64,000 bases of DNA, taken from assembly GCA_900549405.1 (NCBI GenBank), contig URNZ01000001.1:40532-104531 (forward strand), given 5' to 3'. Origin of the DNA: an uncultured Eubacteriales bacterium (GTDB lineage Bacteria > Bacillota > Clostridia > Oscillospirales > Oscillospiraceae). The notes under the pieces were generated by a model, which did no database searches, was not told the origin of the DNA, and was given only the letters and a program-made list of their open reading frames with translations. Shown here one piece after another: positions 63,947 to 64,000 of the stretch. Both the position numbers and the translations under genes were made by a program. The number at the start of each line of letters is the position of its first letter. Positions within the stretch are counted from its first letter, which is position 1.

Positions 63947-64000
63947 CCGGGTGTGGCGAAGTTTGGTATCGCGCTTGAATGGGGTTCAAGAGGCCCTGAG
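63947..64000 (+). tRNA. tRNA-Pro(GGG), 3' part outside the window
   Basis: The 5' acceptor CCGGGTG, U8/G9 and D stem GCGA/TCGC around AGTTTGGTA are clear. The anticodon stem CTTGA/TCAAG (63974-63978, 63986-63990) closes the 7-base loop ATGGGGT, giving anticodon GGG. A short variable loop and the first T-arm bases follow before the window ends. Confidence 0.85.

Overview
The window looks like a chromosomal segment of a GC-rich, spore-forming, anaerobic Firmicute. A gut Oscillospiraceae of the Flavonifractor / Lawsonibacter / Pseudoflavonifractor kind is my best guess, by inference only. The signs are SpoVT, a PdaA-like cortex deacetylase, zinc-ribbon ribosomal proteins L28 and L31, a Feo ferrous-iron operon, many binding-protein-dependent carboxylate transporters (TAXI-TRAP, DctP-TRAP, TctABC), a 2-enoate-reductase-type flavoenzyme, strong G/C third-position bias and AGGAGG ribosome binding sites. 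I see no phage, insertion sequence, CRISPR array or rRNA. Both ends cut genes: a D-2-hydroxyacid dehydrogenase on the left and a tRNA-Pro(GGG) on the right.

Layout. 1-4501 (minus): a LysR regulator, a TAXI-type TRAP transporter and a 2-hydroxyacid dehydrogenase. 4728-7419 (plus): a pabA-pabB-pabC operon for p-aminobenzoate, behind a terminator-like leader. 7460-13661: an alpha/beta hydrolase with an MprF-like lysyltransferase, a LysR/YczE divergent pair, a MATE pump and a YhcH protein. 13956-21139 (plus): an IclR-controlled carbohydrate operon with a DctPQM transporter, a DapA-family aldolase, a PfkB kinase, a SIS isomerase and an RbsD mutarotase; its substrate is unknown. 21264-26033: PdaA-like deacetylase, L28, a lipoprotein, YigZ, HflX, a flavin reductase and L31. 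26391-29451: feoA-feoA-feoB plus two tiny membrane proteins. 29617-34345: MATE, a cadmium/zinc efflux set (P-type ATPase, separate HMA chaperone, ArsR/CadC regulator) and a nitroreductase. 34453-38061: a cell-surface acylation cassette (DUF4358 lipoprotein, MBOAT, DHHW). 38120-39425: DUF308 protein and a sirtuin.

39486-53095 is the most unusual region. A long minus-strand gene run carries an RraA-like protein, four tandem HpcH/HpaI-type aldolases, a TctC-TctB-TctA transporter, two AEC carriers and a D-2-hydroxyacid dehydrogenase. It lies beside a GntR/FCD regulator, which is divergent from a second D-2-hydroxyacid dehydrogenase and an unrecognised beta-propeller-like protein. The logic is uptake of a carboxylated substrate, retro-aldol cleavage of several 2-oxo-4-hydroxy acids, and reduction or export of the 2-oxo acid products. 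The fourfold aldolase array is the best candidate here for an undescribed pathway.

53204-64000: a small AT-rich gene with its own promoter, spoVT, a Fic-family gene flanked by 36-bp direct repeats, a small zinc-ribbon protein ending inside a palindrome, a membrane-dipeptidase homologue, Tex, an RNHCP protein with a structured leader, and a TetR regulator. Last comes a divergent pair (NhaC-type antiporter and an Fe-S/FMN/FAD enoate-reductase-like enzyme) whose promoters carry three copies of a GGACGCGT operator.
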